From Plectosphaerella cucumerina (taxonomy: Eukaryota > Ascomycota > Sordariomycetes > Glomerellales > Plectosphaerellaceae), in the NCBI GenBank assembly GCA_020746995.1, contig JAGPXD010000003.1, positions 5,766,001-5,830,000 on the forward strand: a stretch of 64,000 nt of DNA, given 5' to 3'. This document shows, piece by piece, positions 53,660-63,637 of the stretch. Numbering within the stretch: the stretch's first letter is position 1; every line of letters begins with the position of its first letter. Under the pieces are notes generated by a model that was given only the letters and a program-made list of their open reading frames with translations, was not told the origin of the DNA and did not search any database. A program made the position numbers and the translations under genes.

Positions 53660-55483
53660 CTAGACCTTCTCCTGATCCACCACCGGCTGCTGCCTCTCCC
53701 TGCTCCGCAGCGTCTTAAGGCCCGTCTTGTGCTCCTTATGATCCTTACTCAGACTCTTCTGCGCGATGAAAAGACTGGCGATGAAGCCCAGGCCGCCAAT
53801 GGCGACATAGACGGCATACATTGTTCGGATGCTCTGGGCATAGGCACCGCGAGCGATGGCACGGTCGGCATCGGGCAAGTCTGACAGGAGACCAACTTTT
53901 GAGGCGGCGCTGGAGCCCGAGAGCATGCTGGCAATTTCGGATCCCAGCTCGGCGATGAGCCGGGGTTGTTGGGCGTCCATGCGGTTGCCGAAGACGACGC
54001 CGCCAATGACGACGGAGACGGACGTGCCGATCTGGCGGATGAAGCTGTAGGTGCCGGTGGCTGAGCCAATGTCGTTGGGCTTGACGTTGGTCTGCAGGGC
54101 GATGAGAGGGGACTGGAAGTTCGGGCCGATGCCAATGCCGGCGACGATCTGGTAGATGATGATCTTTGTGAAGTTGCGGTCCGGCGGGAGGTCATTGAAG
54201 AGACCGAAACCAATGGTGGCGATGAGCATTCCGCCGGCGATGAGGTAGTAGTAGTTGTCGAACTTGCGTATGACGAAGCCAGATATGGCGGCGACGACGG
54301 ACAGCGAGATGACGTAGGGAAGCAGGTAGACACCGGAGAAGAGGGCGTCGGCGCCAAGGACGGCCTGGAAGTAGAGGGGGAGCCAGTAACTTCCTGCGAT
54401 GAAGATAAAGGCGTGGCCGAAGGAGGTGGCGAAGACGGCGATGTTTGAGCGGTTGCTGAAGAGGTGCATGGGCACAATGGGGTACTTTGCGAAGCGCAGC
54501 TCGACGAGGATGAAGATGCCAATCATAACAACGCCAAAGACGATGAGACAAACGACCGTAGGTGAGTTCCATGGATGGACGACCCCGCCGAACTCGAGGC
54601 CGAAGAGGAACATGACTGTGCCGCCGACGATGATGAGACTGCCGAGCCAGTCGATGGCGCGCAGGCCCTGAACCACCGGAGTGCGCGGGTTGTGCAGCTT
54701 GAGGACGAAGAACAAGACGATGATGCCGACGCCGCAAATGGGCAAATTGATGTAAAAGCACCAGCGCCAGGTGACCTTTGAAGTGAGGATGCCGCCGACG
54801 ACGGGACCAACAGCCGAAGCGATGGCCCAGACGATGCCGACAATACCAAAGTAGACACCGCGCTCGCGCAGAGAGAAGAGGTCGCTGATGCAGATGTTGA
54901 CGAGGACAATAACGCCGCCGCCACCGACACCCTGGACTGCCCGGCCGGCGATGAGCATGGCCATGTTGACGGCGACGCCGCAGAGGAGGCTGCCGACCCA
55001 GAAGACGCCCAGAGCAGCGAGGAGGATGGGCTTGCGGCCCCAGATGTCGGAGATCTTGCCCCAGGTGGGCACGCATGCGGCGTTGCCGAGGAGGAACGCC
55101 GAGCCGATCCAGACGTAGCCCGTGGAGGACTGGAACTCCTGGGCGACGGTGGGCACGATGGTGGCGACGATGCTGACGTCCAGGGCTGCAAGGAAGAGGG
55201 CGGCCATGAGGGAGGCGATGATCAGGGTCGTCTCGAACTTTGTGCGCTGGGCCTCGGCCTCTTGGGGGGCGGTGGTGCTGTCGTTGTCGTTGTCGCCGGG
55301 TCCGGCCGGTGGTGGCGTGTCACTGTCTCCCGGGTCGGCGACGGCGTCGGCGGCCGTTGCGTCGCGGCTGCTGAGCGCGCTGCGGTCCGTGGATGTGTCG
55401 GCGGCGGAGATGAGTTTGTCGTCAACCGGGCGGCCTGCCTCGAGGGCCTTTTCGTCCAAGACGAGCGTCGTCGAGGCGGCCAT
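53660..55483 (-). CDS. MFS drug:H+ antiporter, DHA2 (14-TM) type
   Basis: A single-exon 607-aa protein. The loop after TM2 (GKISDIWGRKPILLAALGVF) and the TM5 antiporter motif C (GIVGIVWAIASAVGPVVGGIL, with GxxxGPxxGG) mark a proton-driven exporter of the DHA2 branch. Fourteen hydrophobic segments fit the length. The N-terminal 90 residues are a Ser/Asp/Pro-rich cytosolic tail, and the C-terminus is basic (KSLSKDHKEHKTGLK). Such pumps remove toxic compounds or the fungus's own metabolites. Proximity to an acyltransferase (3' end about 650 bp away) is compatible with a small metabolic locus, but that is inference. Confidence 0.92.
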   Translation of the reverse strand: MAASTTLVLDEKALEAGRPVDDKLISAADTSTDRSALSSRDATAADAVADPGDSDTPPPAGPGDNDNDSTTAPQEAEAQRTKFETTLIIASLMAALFLAALDVSIVATIVPTVAQEFQSSTGYVWIGSAFLLGNAACVPTWGKISDIWGRKPILLAALGVFWVGSLLCGVAVNMAMLIAGRAVQGVGGGGVIVLVNICISDLFSLRERGVYFGIVGIVWAIASAVGPVVGGILTSKVTWRWCFYINLPICGVGIIVLFFVLKLHNPRTPVVQGLRAIDWLGSLIIVGGTVMFLFGLEFGGVVHPWNSPTVVCLIVFGVVMIGIFILVELRFAKYPIVPMHLFSNRSNIAVFATSFGHAFIFIAGSYWLPLYFQAVLGADALFSGVYLLPYVISLSVVAAISGFVIRKFDNYYYLIAGGMLIATIGFGLFNDLPPDRNFTKIIIYQIVAGIGIGPNFQSPLIALQTNVKPNDIGSATGTYSFIRQIGTSVSVVIGGVVFGNRMDAQQPRLIAELGSEIASMLSGSSAASKVGLLSDLPDADRAIARGAYAQSIRTMYAVYVAIGGLGFIASLFIAQKSLSKDHKEHKTGLKTLRSRERQQPVVDQEKV

Positions 55484-56688
55484 TGTGGGGGGGTTGTGAG
55501 ACGCGCTTCCGGGTCGGTGTGAGTCGGTGCGTGTGTTGCGGCCGGGCTATGGCTTCAATGTCGTTCGGGAGGCTGGATCGCGCGCAGCAAGCGGCATTCC
55601 GGCGAGGTATTAAAGAAAAAAACCGCGCGCGGTGGTCGTAAGCCGAACGAGTGTGAAGGGAAGGAAAGAATTGGTCAATACGAGGGAGTCATCGAGGGTC
55701 TCTTGTTGGGGCAGTTTTTTCCCTGGGCAAATTTGGGGCGCGCTCGTCTGGGGTCTGGGAGGATCGGTGCTTGCTTGCTGACCATCGGCGGGCGCCGACC
55801 TGCCGCTTTGGCGCATCGCAGAGTGATGACGCCGGGGTGCGTTGCCCGATGCCCCGGGTGTCGGGGCACGTTTCCCGCCGGGGATTTAGCGGTGGGGAAG
55901 CGTGAGCTGCTGACAGATCTGCCTCTCTAAAATGAATGACGCCTTCCAGGAAGGGAGAAGATGTTACAGGGCGCGCAGGGCGTGCAGGGGGGGGAGGAAT
56001 GTGTCATTGTTTTTGACAGAGCGTCCGGAGCAACGTGCCGAACCGGCTCGGACTCGGAGGAGTGGAGTCGGTGAGCTCGGTGGGCTTCGGTGGGCTCCGG
56101 TGTCGGTGGTGGGTGCGGTGTTGTCGACACTTTGCCGGCAGCCGGAAGCAGAGTATGCACTTGGACTCCTCCAAAAACCCAATTGAAGCCTCGAAATACA
56201 CATAAAGCCTTACAAGACTCTTACTTGTCTCTCATTCAGCAAGCCGAAGCAACAGATATCCCATCTCGCACAGAGATGCTGTCTCCGATGAGGAAGTATT
56301 CGAGTCAGCTGGACCCTCACTCAGTCCAAAGTGCACCAGGTGGAACACTGAATGATAGGCGAAGGAATTTGTCAGCGCGCAGGGTTCAGAGACACCAATG
56401 CCACGATTAACAATCATCATGGGTCTAGCAACGATGCCATGATTCGGAAGTCTGCCGAGCTGATGTCTGACGCCAATTCCTGAGCTCTGCGCACTCCGAA
56501 ATCGAGACCACCATGTAAGCCGCGTCAGCTTCGGTGTTTCAACTGTCAATGTGATTGGAATAGCACGCTTTAACTCCCGATTTCTAAGCCAAATGGAAGC
56601 CTTGTGGCCAAAAGCATGGCGGAAACACTGATGAAGAAATTCTAACCCTCTCCATCCGTACATTCTCTGTTGCCGATGCAGACGAAAA
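55484..56688. other. intergenic, about 1.2 kb
   Basis: It contains a G/T-rich microrepeat tract (GGTGGGCTTCGGTGGGCTCC and neighbours, about 56070-56125) but no coding frame with domain content. The promoter of the exporter lies at its left end. Confidence 0.4.
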
Positions 56689-57616
56689 TCAGGGAGTGGT
56701 CTTGCCCGCGTTCAGGGTTGCATTGATGAAGTCAAAGCCCATGTCGTAGCTGTAGCCATCTGGGTTGCTGATCTTCTCCAACTTGTCTAAGCACATGTTA
56801 GCTGTTGTGTTACGAGACATGCGTGGAAGTGGGCACTTACACCAAGACTTGTCAGCCTCCGGATGAGTGCCAACAACACCAACCCAACCCCTTCCATAAG
56901 GCGTCACCGAAGCCGCCACATTATCGTTCATCGAATAGTTGGCAATGATCCTTCCCCGGCCACCGTTGTTGAAGAAGCCGTTCAGACCCGTCATGGCGGC
57001 GCCTTCCTGGAAGTATGCCCACTTGTTCTGCTCGACCTTGCCGGAGGTGTACTTCCAGTCAAGCTGGATAATGGTGTCCTTGGTGTTTGTCACCTCGGCG
57101 TGCTTCTGCTGAATCTCGCTGACGACGTTGACACCCGGAGGAAGGAGGTTGAAGCCTGGGAAGTCGTCTGAGTTTCCAGCGAGGTATGCGCCGAGGCAGA
57201 AGCCCATGTAAATGCCGCCTGAAGAGACAAAGTTCTGAAGAGAGGGAGCAAACTTCTTGACGGCATTCCATGCCTTGTCCACGTCTGTTGCTCCGGGTCA
57301 GCGTCGAGTTCAATTGAGTGGTTCTGAGTGTTGACGAACCTGGACCACCGCCATGGGCGAAAATCTGCACTTCGGCCAGAGTTTCTCTGTTGACATCAAT
57401 GGATTCGTGCGGGCCTGCATAAATGACCTTGAAGTTCCAAGGCGACTTGCTCAGCAGGTCACCGACAGACTCTGGGCAGCCGTCGCATGAGGTCGGACCC
57501 CTGTACACCAGGGCCTTGGGTCGCCTGTCAACCGCCGAGACTGATCCACTGAAAAGAGCCATGCCAGCCAGCATGATGTTGCGCAGGGAGACGAAGCTAG
57601 TGTTTGAGGTGAACAT
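56689..57616 (-). CDS. Secreted biotin-protein-ligase N-terminal (BPL_N) amidotransferase-like protein
   Basis: Minus-strand exons 57616-57340, 57284-56841 and 56786-56689; introns 55 and 54 nt, phases agree, 272 aa. An N-terminal hydrophobic stretch (NIMLAGMALFSGSVSAVD) is a signal peptide or anchor. The glutamine-amidotransferase-like fold shows ALVYRGPTSCDGCPESV, then AEVQIFAHGGGP, then GGIYMGFCLGAYLAGNS, whose Cys is in the nucleophile elbow. A later GWVGVVGTHPEADKSW supplies the His/Glu of a class-I-like triad. Fungal homologues of the BPL_N domain (PF09825 by family memory) are uncharacterised outside biotin ligase; secretion makes biotin ligation unlikely here. Function is not assigned. 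Confidence 0.8.
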
Positions 57617-58476
57617 GACTGATGTGGTGGGTGTTTGTTGAGTCGAGGTTTTCCCTGTTGGATGAGATTGTACTGAATGGGTGAGTGAAGCAAAATGTCG
57701 AAGTTGGGAATGTCTCTCGACTTTAATGCATGTTGATCCTCTATATTGCAACCTCGAGATGTGTTAGTCCATTAAGGGCTGTGCCGTTGAAGCCGTTCAG
57801 TCAACCACCTCTAGTCACCGTTACATGCCTGAAGGCTGGAGACAAAGCGACGAAAGTAAATTTAGCTCACTGTCCACCGTATACGATGCTTTCTCTCATT
57901 CAGTCAAGTCCAGCGAGTAAGACGGCGGCTAGCAGGTCAAGCCAGCAGTCTGCCGCCCTAAGCCTGAGACAGATCATCCTGCCCACTTTGTGTTGTCTAG
58001 TGCTTCCGGTAGCCGTGACGTCGGCCGGTCTCGCTCAGTCCGGCACGCGAGTTGGCCATCCAAGACATATGCTCCCCGCTTTGACGTTTATGGTTAAATC
58101 CTTCTCATCTGGGGAAAGCGCAATCTCGAGAGTTCCCATGAGACGTTGCATCTTTTTCGCTGGCCCCGGGTTGTAAGCTGATGTCAGCATAGAAAGGTGC
58201 TCGCGCCAAGACGTTGAACGGCGCCCTTGTAGTGACATGTGCCCCAGGCTCGAACACTGTAGCGCGCCTTTCGAATGGAGACCCCTGAATGTATCCACCA
58301 ACGGATGCAGACATATTGTGAGCAACGGCTGCTATTTCTGAGGGTGCATGTCTTATTCCAAGACGAAAGAGAACATCAGCTCTTCATTTTCCGTCTCACG
58401 CAGCCCAGAACATCCGGAACACACTGCCAAGCCTTCACTCCCACACCATCAGCTCCCATCCCTCCCCACCGTCAGC
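57617..58476. promoter_or_regulatory. Divergent promoter region, BPL_N gene / cupin gene
   Basis: 860 bp. A minus-strand open frame at 58035-58325 and another at 58105-58314 are discussed under rejected items. No clear elements were found. Confidence 0.35.
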
Positions 58477-58848
58477 ATGCACCGACCAACATCCGTACCA
58501 TCTGTCGTAGACTCCATCACCGAGACATGGTCCCCTCGCCTCGTGGCCTCCATCAACGACCACCACGTCAAAGTCGCCAAGATTGACGGCGAGTTCATCT
58601 GGCACGCCCATCCCGACTCGGAAGAGCTCTTCTACCTGCTCTCCGGAAAGCTGCAGATGCAGATCGAGGGACAAGACCCCGTGGTCATGGCAGAGGGGGA
58701 CGTCTTTGTGGTGCCCAAGGGCGTGAGGCATCGGCCGGTCGCCGAGAATGCCACCATCATGATGGTGGAGCACCAAAGCACAGTCAACACAGGGGATGAG
58801 GCGGGGTCGGAGCGGACGAAGCAGATTGTGGATGCCAGAGGGAATTGA
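58477..58848 (+). CDS. Single-domain cupin protein
   Basis: 123 aa from the ATG at 58477 (an upstream in-frame ATG at 58348 would add 43 low-complexity residues). The cupin metal site is visible: IWHAHPDSEELFYLLSGKLQ (the HxH-x-E motif 1) and a second motif around VPKGVRHRPVAENA (with the His). These folds bind a divalent metal and act as isomerases, oxygenases or sugar-processing enzymes. The product lies between the BPL_N protein and the xanthine dioxygenase; no functional link is evident. Confidence 0.83.
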   Translation: MHRPTSVPSVVDSITETWSPRLVASINDHHVKVAKIDGEFIWHAHPDSEELFYLLSGKLQMQIEGQDPVVMAEGDVFVVPKGVRHRPVAENATIMMVEHQSTVNTGDEAGSERTKQIVDARGN

Positions 58849-58962
58849 TGGCTGCATGTACAAGGGCTGCGGAAGGGTAATAAGCGAGAAGGTCAATCAA
58901 AACAATGCTTCTTCATTAATCTAAGAACAATCTCTGATGCAAAACGCAGGGCGCCCTGCAGC

Positions 58963-60203
58963 TCAAGGCCCAACAGGAAGGCTGCTGCCGGCAATGTTGC
59001 ACTGGCGGAACAGCCTGACCTCGTCTTCGGCGAACGCTCCCACGACGGAGTGCAGCACGCCCCGGTTGTGAAAGATGACGAAATCGCCCTCCTCCCACTC
59101 GTGGGCGTACACGAGATGCGGCGCAATGCCCGGCCTCTGGAGGCGGTGGATGGTCTCCCTGACCTCGGCCAGGTCCTCAATGACGCTTCCGTCGGCGAGA
59201 TGCAGCTTCCTGATGGCCGAGGGGTGCGCCTGGAGCGCCAGCCGTCCCGTGACGGGGTTCTTCCAGCAAAGGGGTAAAATCTGGATCTTGTCTTCATCGA
59301 TCGGCGGGAGGTCGTCGAGCGGGATCTCCTTGCCCTCGGAGACGAGTCCCAGGCCGTCGGAGCGAGACTTGGCGCTGCTCATCCAGACGTAGGGGTGAGG
59401 GGCGTACTCGACTCTGGTGGTGCGGCAGAATTCCTGGTCCTCGGGGGAGAGGCGGTCGAACATGGCGTAGCCGGAGACAAAGGCCGTGGTGCCCAGGGGA
59501 ACGGTGAGCTCGTCGCTGGTGCCGTCGTCGTAACGGACGACCTGCTTGCGACCGCCCGGGACCTTGACGGCCAGGAGGGAGGTCGCGACAGGCGGGGCAA
59601 AGTCGTACAGGGCGGCGTCGATGTGCCAGCGGTAGAAGCGCGTGAAGTCGAGGTCGTCCTCGTCAGGCACCTTTGTCGCATGGAATGTGCGGTGGTGCGG
59701 GTGGCGCAGGCGGAAGTCGGTCAGCCCCTCGTACTCCTTGATGAAGCCATTGCCAATGATCTGGACCTGTGGCTGGTGGGGAACGGTTTTGAGATCGGGG
59801 TGGAGGATGGAGCGCTTGGCGTCGAGCGTCTTTCCGTGACCGTAGGCGCCGCGGGCTTCAGGGTCGAAGCGCTGGGTGATCTCGTATTGGGCCTTGGATG
59901 AGAGGCCGGACTGGCCTTTGAAGACGACGACGTGGTGTTGGAAGAGGGCGTCGCGAATGACGTCGAAGGCGGAGTCTGCGGGCAGACGTTAGTGATTTGT
60001 TCGGTGAAAAAGACATCATGAAGCTTACCAGAGGAGGTTACCGATTGCAACGGGTTGTCTCCAGATCATGTTGTTCAGGCCGCACGGCCGGCGTTGTCAG
60101 TCTTACCCGAGAGGACGTCGAGATTGACGTTGGAGACGACGGCGCCCAGGGGAGGGGCCGAGGTGCCGTCGGCATAGAGAGGCTGGACAGTGATGGTGGC
60201 CAT
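58963..60203 (-). CDS. xanA: Alpha-ketoglutarate-dependent xanthine dioxygenase (XanA type)
   Basis: Minus-strand exons 60203-60107 and 59975-58963, with a 131-nt phase-1 intron, 369 aa. The TauD-type iron site is visible: WHIDAALYDFAP with H150 and D152, and the distal His at 341 in IFHNRGVLHSVVGAF. Substrate-side motifs PLGTTAFVSGYAMFD, RVEYAPHPYVWMS and SRSDGLGLVSEGKE match my memory of Aspergillus XanA, whose iron ligands are at 149, 151 and 340. It would turn xanthine to urate with 2-oxoglutarate and O2, replacing xanthine dehydrogenase when that is absent or repressed. GATA elements upstream fit nitrogen regulation. The intron is long for this genome but phase-clean. Confidence 0.87.
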
Positions 60204-60360
60204 TGTGGTGATGGTGTTCAGTGCGGAAGTGCCTGGGTTGTGTTGTTGATGGACGGGATGCAAACTTGAAGGGAACAGGTCTGGTCTTATGTTTGAGGTG
60301 AGAAGTGCAGTGGACGACGGTGGTCGCCAGAACCTGGAACCCCGCTGGCGGTGCCGCCCG

Positions 60361-60450
60361 TTATCAGTGTGGGTCGGCAGCGGCCGCCGCGAGACGCCAC
60401 AGCGGGTGCGACCATTGAATGGATTGCTCAAGGTGTCACTGATAAGATAG
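60361..60450 (-). promoter_or_regulatory. GATA elements and a near-UaY site upstream of the xanA-like gene
   Basis: TTATCAG (60361-60367) and TGATAAGATAG (60440-60450) supply HGATAR cores on both strands, 158-247 bp upstream of the ATG. TCGG-N6-CCGC (60374-60387) is one base off the TCGG-N6-CCGA purine-regulator site. GATA factors (AreA) and UaY control purine genes in Aspergillus. The rest of the 60204-60765 gap holds nothing else clear. Confidence 0.5.
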
Positions 60451-60765
60451 CGCTGTCGTCAGGCGGCTCGCACCTTCGCGACGCAACACGCCCGCCCGCA
60501 CGACGAAAGAAACGGCCAGCGATTGGATTGCAGGAGCACCATCTGCCGCGGAGATGCCCGGAGTCTTCAATCCCATCCAAGACCATATCTCCCATGCACG
60601 GAGGAGACAGAAGTCGACCGCTTGGAGCCGCTCCCGGCCCCGCTTCAATTGCGCCGCCCCGATGGTGGACATCGGGCGGCTCCGATCGTCAGGATGAAAT
60701 CGACAGCAATCACCAGCATTGGACACTCGCGAATGCACCAAAGTATGGATGCGATCTGCTTCTAC

Positions 60766-62058
60766 CTACATGTATCGGTACGTTCTCGTTAGCATCAAAC
60801 CTCCCACCACCATCAGGAGGCCGGTAAACAGCACAGCCATGGCAAAGTCCCGACCATCAGGCACCATGGCGTAGACAGCGCTTGGCCCTGCAAATGCTCC
60901 TAACCCCATGATGCTGTTTAGCAGGCCGACCTTTGACGCCAGATCTTCTGCGCCGAAGATGTCAGCCGTGACGACAGGCATGATGCTCACGAACCCGGAG
61001 CCCAGCAGCCCGGTGAAGATGACAAACATGGTCATCAAGGCTATGGGCTTCTCGTCACCAGCGCCGACAAGAACTGCAGGGAGCCAGAAGGCCAAGTGGC
61101 CGATGCCGCAGAGCACAAAACTCGCGATGAGCGCCGTCAGCTTTCCGTATCGGTCGGCAAAGGCGCCAACGCCCAGGCGACCGACAATCGACAATCCGTT
61201 CATCAAGCCCAGCAGCCAAGCGGCGTAGGCGACATCGACGCCCTGCGAGACAGCTGAAGCGGGCACGAGGAAGTACCGCGGCAGGAAGCCAGTCATGGCC
61301 ACTGTGCCCGACACGAGCATGACGAGGAACCGTCTGTCGCGAAGGAGTCGCAGGTCCAGCAACCTCCTCGAGGTCGCTCGCCTCGGCCCCGCGGCGACGC
61401 GCGCAAAGGTCAGGCACGAAAAAGCCAGCACACCAGCCGACATGTACGCCAGCGTGCGAAACGTCGCTGGCAGTCCAAGACGGTCAATCATGACGCGTAC
61501 CGAGTACGGGCCAATGCAACCCCCGACAGCACCGCCTGACACCACGACGCCGTTAGCCAGCCCGTGACGGCGGAAGTACCGCCCCGAGACGCTGACGGCA
61601 GGGTAGTAAACGAGCGCGGTACCGAGGCCGAAAGCGAAGCCCTGCGAGAGGACGAGCTGGTAGAACTCAGTCGCAGCCGAGGCGGCAAGCAGCCCACCGA
61701 CGATGAGGGCCGAGCCTGCGACGAGGGCTGTAGTGTACCCGAGAGTATCGGCCAGGCGACCGGCGGGGGCGCCGAGGACCATGTACAGGCTCGAGGTGAG
61801 GGAGCCGATGAGGATAATCTCTGACGAGGGCTTGTCGGGGAAGAGAACGGTTTCGTAGTATTGCTGGAAGACGCCGAAGGAGTTGGGCATGCCGACGGCG
61901 ATGAAGGTGATGCCGAAGGCGGCAAGGAGGACGGCCCAGCGAGAGGCGTGGTGGTCGGGGTGCTGGGGGGTGCTGTCGTGGGAGGTCTGGCTCTGAGCCT
62001 CGTCGCCGGGAGAGGCCGAGCCGCTGGCCGTGAGGGTCTGCAGCTGGGTGGTAGACAT
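60766..62058 (-). CDS. MFS transporter, monocarboxylate/riboflavin (MCT-like) type
   Basis: A single-exon 430-aa protein. The N-terminal cytosolic tail (SGSASPGDEAQSQTS) is followed by TM1 with AAFGITFIAVGMPNSFGVFQ, a typical MCT signature (F-x-x-x-G-x-x-x-S-F-G-V-F), then GAPAGRLADTLGYTTALVAG, SQGFAFGLGTALVYYPAV, RRHGLANGVVVSGGAVGG, and a late TM pair with LLNSIMGLGAFAGPSAVYAM. Twelve segments fit. The relatives carry monocarboxylates, riboflavin or related small acids; which one applies is not determined. It is divergent from an enoyl-CoA hydratase, 600 bp away, and lies upstream of the xanA-like gene on the same strand. Confidence 0.9.
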   Translation of the reverse strand: MSTTQLQTLTASGSASPGDEAQSQTSHDSTPQHPDHHASRWAVLLAAFGITFIAVGMPNSFGVFQQYYETVLFPDKPSSEIILIGSLTSSLYMVLGAPAGRLADTLGYTTALVAGSALIVGGLLAASAATEFYQLVLSQGFAFGLGTALVYYPAVSVSGRYFRRHGLANGVVVSGGAVGGCIGPYSVRVMIDRLGLPATFRTLAYMSAGVLAFSCLTFARVAAGPRRATSRRLLDLRLLRDRRFLVMLVSGTVAMTGFLPRYFLVPASAVSQGVDVAYAAWLLGLMNGLSIVGRLGVGAFADRYGKLTALIASFVLCGIGHLAFWLPAVLVGAGDEKPIALMTMFVIFTGLLGSGFVSIMPVVTADIFGAEDLASKVGLLNSIMGLGAFAGPSAVYAMVPDGRDFAMAVLFTGLLMVVGGLMLTRTYRYM

Positions 62059-62659
62059 GGCGGCAGACAGTGAGGCTGTAAATGTTGGCTCCCCACGGAG
62101 CTGGGTGGTGGCACTGGTGGGAGGTTTGCCTTCTGCCGAAGATCTAAGGGACTCCAGGGCTCTCGGACCTTGACGTCAGCCCAGTCCCCCCTTTACCCCC
62201 CTGACTCCGGTCCCTGTCCAACCGGCTGCAGGGACTTCGACCCCGACCCCGCGGGGTCTCCAGGCCGGCGGTGACTCCGGGAATAGTGCCTGGGGAAGTT
62301 CGGCGAGATCGCCTCTTTGCCGGGGACAAGACCGCTTGTTTCCGAAGAACCGTTGAACCTTCTTCGTCGCATGCAGCAAGCTTCTGCAACCCCTCATCCG
62401 AGTTCGGTGGACATCGGTCAAATCAACGTCCAAGGCCGATGTCGCCAAGCTCCGCGACGACTGGACCGGACATCGTGGCTGTGGTGTTACAGTGAGGGGT
62501 CGGCGGAAGGGAAGAAGACAACCTCGGCTGGCGTTGATGTCTGTAATCACAAATTCATCGTGAAAGCGCCTACGTAGGTATGCATAATAGAAAGACCAAA
62601 GTCCCATAGTTACGCTTGACGTCTTTGTAACACTCAATAGACCCTCTCAATCCCCGACC
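62059..62659. promoter_or_regulatory. Divergent promoter region, MFS transporter / enoyl-CoA hydratase
   Basis: 601 bp with C-rich runs around 62190-62215 (TTTACCCCCCTGAC). No repeat or RNA gene is recognised. Confidence 0.35.
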
Positions 62660-63517
62660 ATGTCTTCTGACACCGACCCCGTCATCGTGACCACCTCGCC
62701 CGAGGGCATCACCACCATCGCCATCAACCGTATCGCCAGACGCAACGCCGTCGACGGCCACACCGCCCGCAAACTCACCGACGCCTTCCTAGCCTTCGAA
62801 GACGACCCCTCTCAGAAAGTCTGCGTCTTCCATGGCGCCCACGGCACATTCTGTGCGGGCTTCGACCTCCATGAAGTCGCCAAGCTCACTCCAGGCCGAG
62901 CTTCCGAAGACTCCGGCTACGAAGGCCCCATCGTCAGCACCTCCCATCGCGTTGACGGCCGCAACATTGGCCCTATCGGTCCCTCACGCATGCAGATCAA
63001 GAAACCCGTCATCAGCGCCGTGTCGGGCTATGCAGTCGCTGGCGGGCTGGAACTCTCCCTTATCGGGGACGTGCGTGTTGCTGAAGAGGATGCTGTATTT
63101 GGCGTCTTCTGCCGCCGCTGGGGCGTGCCACTGATCGATGGCGGCACCGTCCGGCTGCAGGCGATTGTTGGCCTCGGGCGCGCTCTCGACATGATCCTCA
63201 CCGGTCGCCCTGTCGGAGCGCAGGAAGCCTTGCAGATGGGCCTTGCTAACAGGGTCGTGCCGAAGGGGAAGGCGGTCGAAGAGGCGACACGTATTGCGAG
63301 ACAGCTTTTAACGTTCCCTCAGCTGTGTATGAACACGGACCGGGCGAGCTGCTACTACGCGGCCTACGAGGCCAAGTCGTTCGAGGACGCCCTGTCGCGG
63401 GAGTTTGATGAAGGAGTCAAGGTCGTTGCCGCAGAGGGTGCAGCTGGTGCGGCAAAGTTCAGCAGCGGCGCCGGGCGACACGGCGTCTTCGAGGGCGATG
63501 GACCAAAGCTGGCGTGA
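62660..63517 (+). CDS. Enoyl-CoA hydratase/isomerase (crotonase) family protein
   Basis: A single-exon 285-aa protein. Crotonase features are present: the first oxyanion strand HGAHGTFCAGFDLHEV, the second loop PVISAVSGYAVAGGLELSLI with the usual G-G, and the DVRVAEEDAVFGVFCRRWGVPL segment. The acidic catalytic residue of classical hydratases (a Glu in the A-x-G-G-G-x-E-L type motif) has its counterpart in GGLELSL, while the second Glu position near the WGVPLIDGGT turn is Asp/Gly-like, so the exact reaction (hydration, isomerisation or lyase) is uncertain. No clear peroxisomal signal is seen at the terminus (...GPKLA). It is divergent from an MFS transporter. Confidence 0.88.
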   Translation: MSSDTDPVIVTTSPEGITTIAINRIARRNAVDGHTARKLTDAFLAFEDDPSQKVCVFHGAHGTFCAGFDLHEVAKLTPGRASEDSGYEGPIVSTSHRVDGRNIGPIGPSRMQIKKPVISAVSGYAVAGGLELSLIGDVRVAEEDAVFGVFCRRWGVPLIDGGTVRLQAIVGLGRALDMILTGRPVGAQEALQMGLANRVVPKGKAVEEATRIARQLLTFPQLCMNTDRASCYYAAYEAKSFEDALSREFDEGVKVVAAEGAAGAAKFSSGAGRHGVFEGDGPKLA

Positions 63518-63637
63518 TGAGTGAACTGTCTCAATAGTATTGCAAGGTGTTCTGCCTAGCCCTTTTTAACCACATGTACCTAAACGCCAACACCGACCTC
63601 ATGAATCTCATTTCTATTATGCCCTGCCTCCTGGCCC

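Noticed and set aside
58035..58325. Small minus-strand frame upstream of the cupin gene
   Set aside because: Some residues look protein-like but it has no recognisable fold, no splice support and lies in a promoter region.
53660..62058. A secondary-metabolite cluster
   Set aside because: An exporter, an acyltransferase, a dioxygenase and a transporter are near each other, but there is no core synthase, and the dioxygenase fits purine use.
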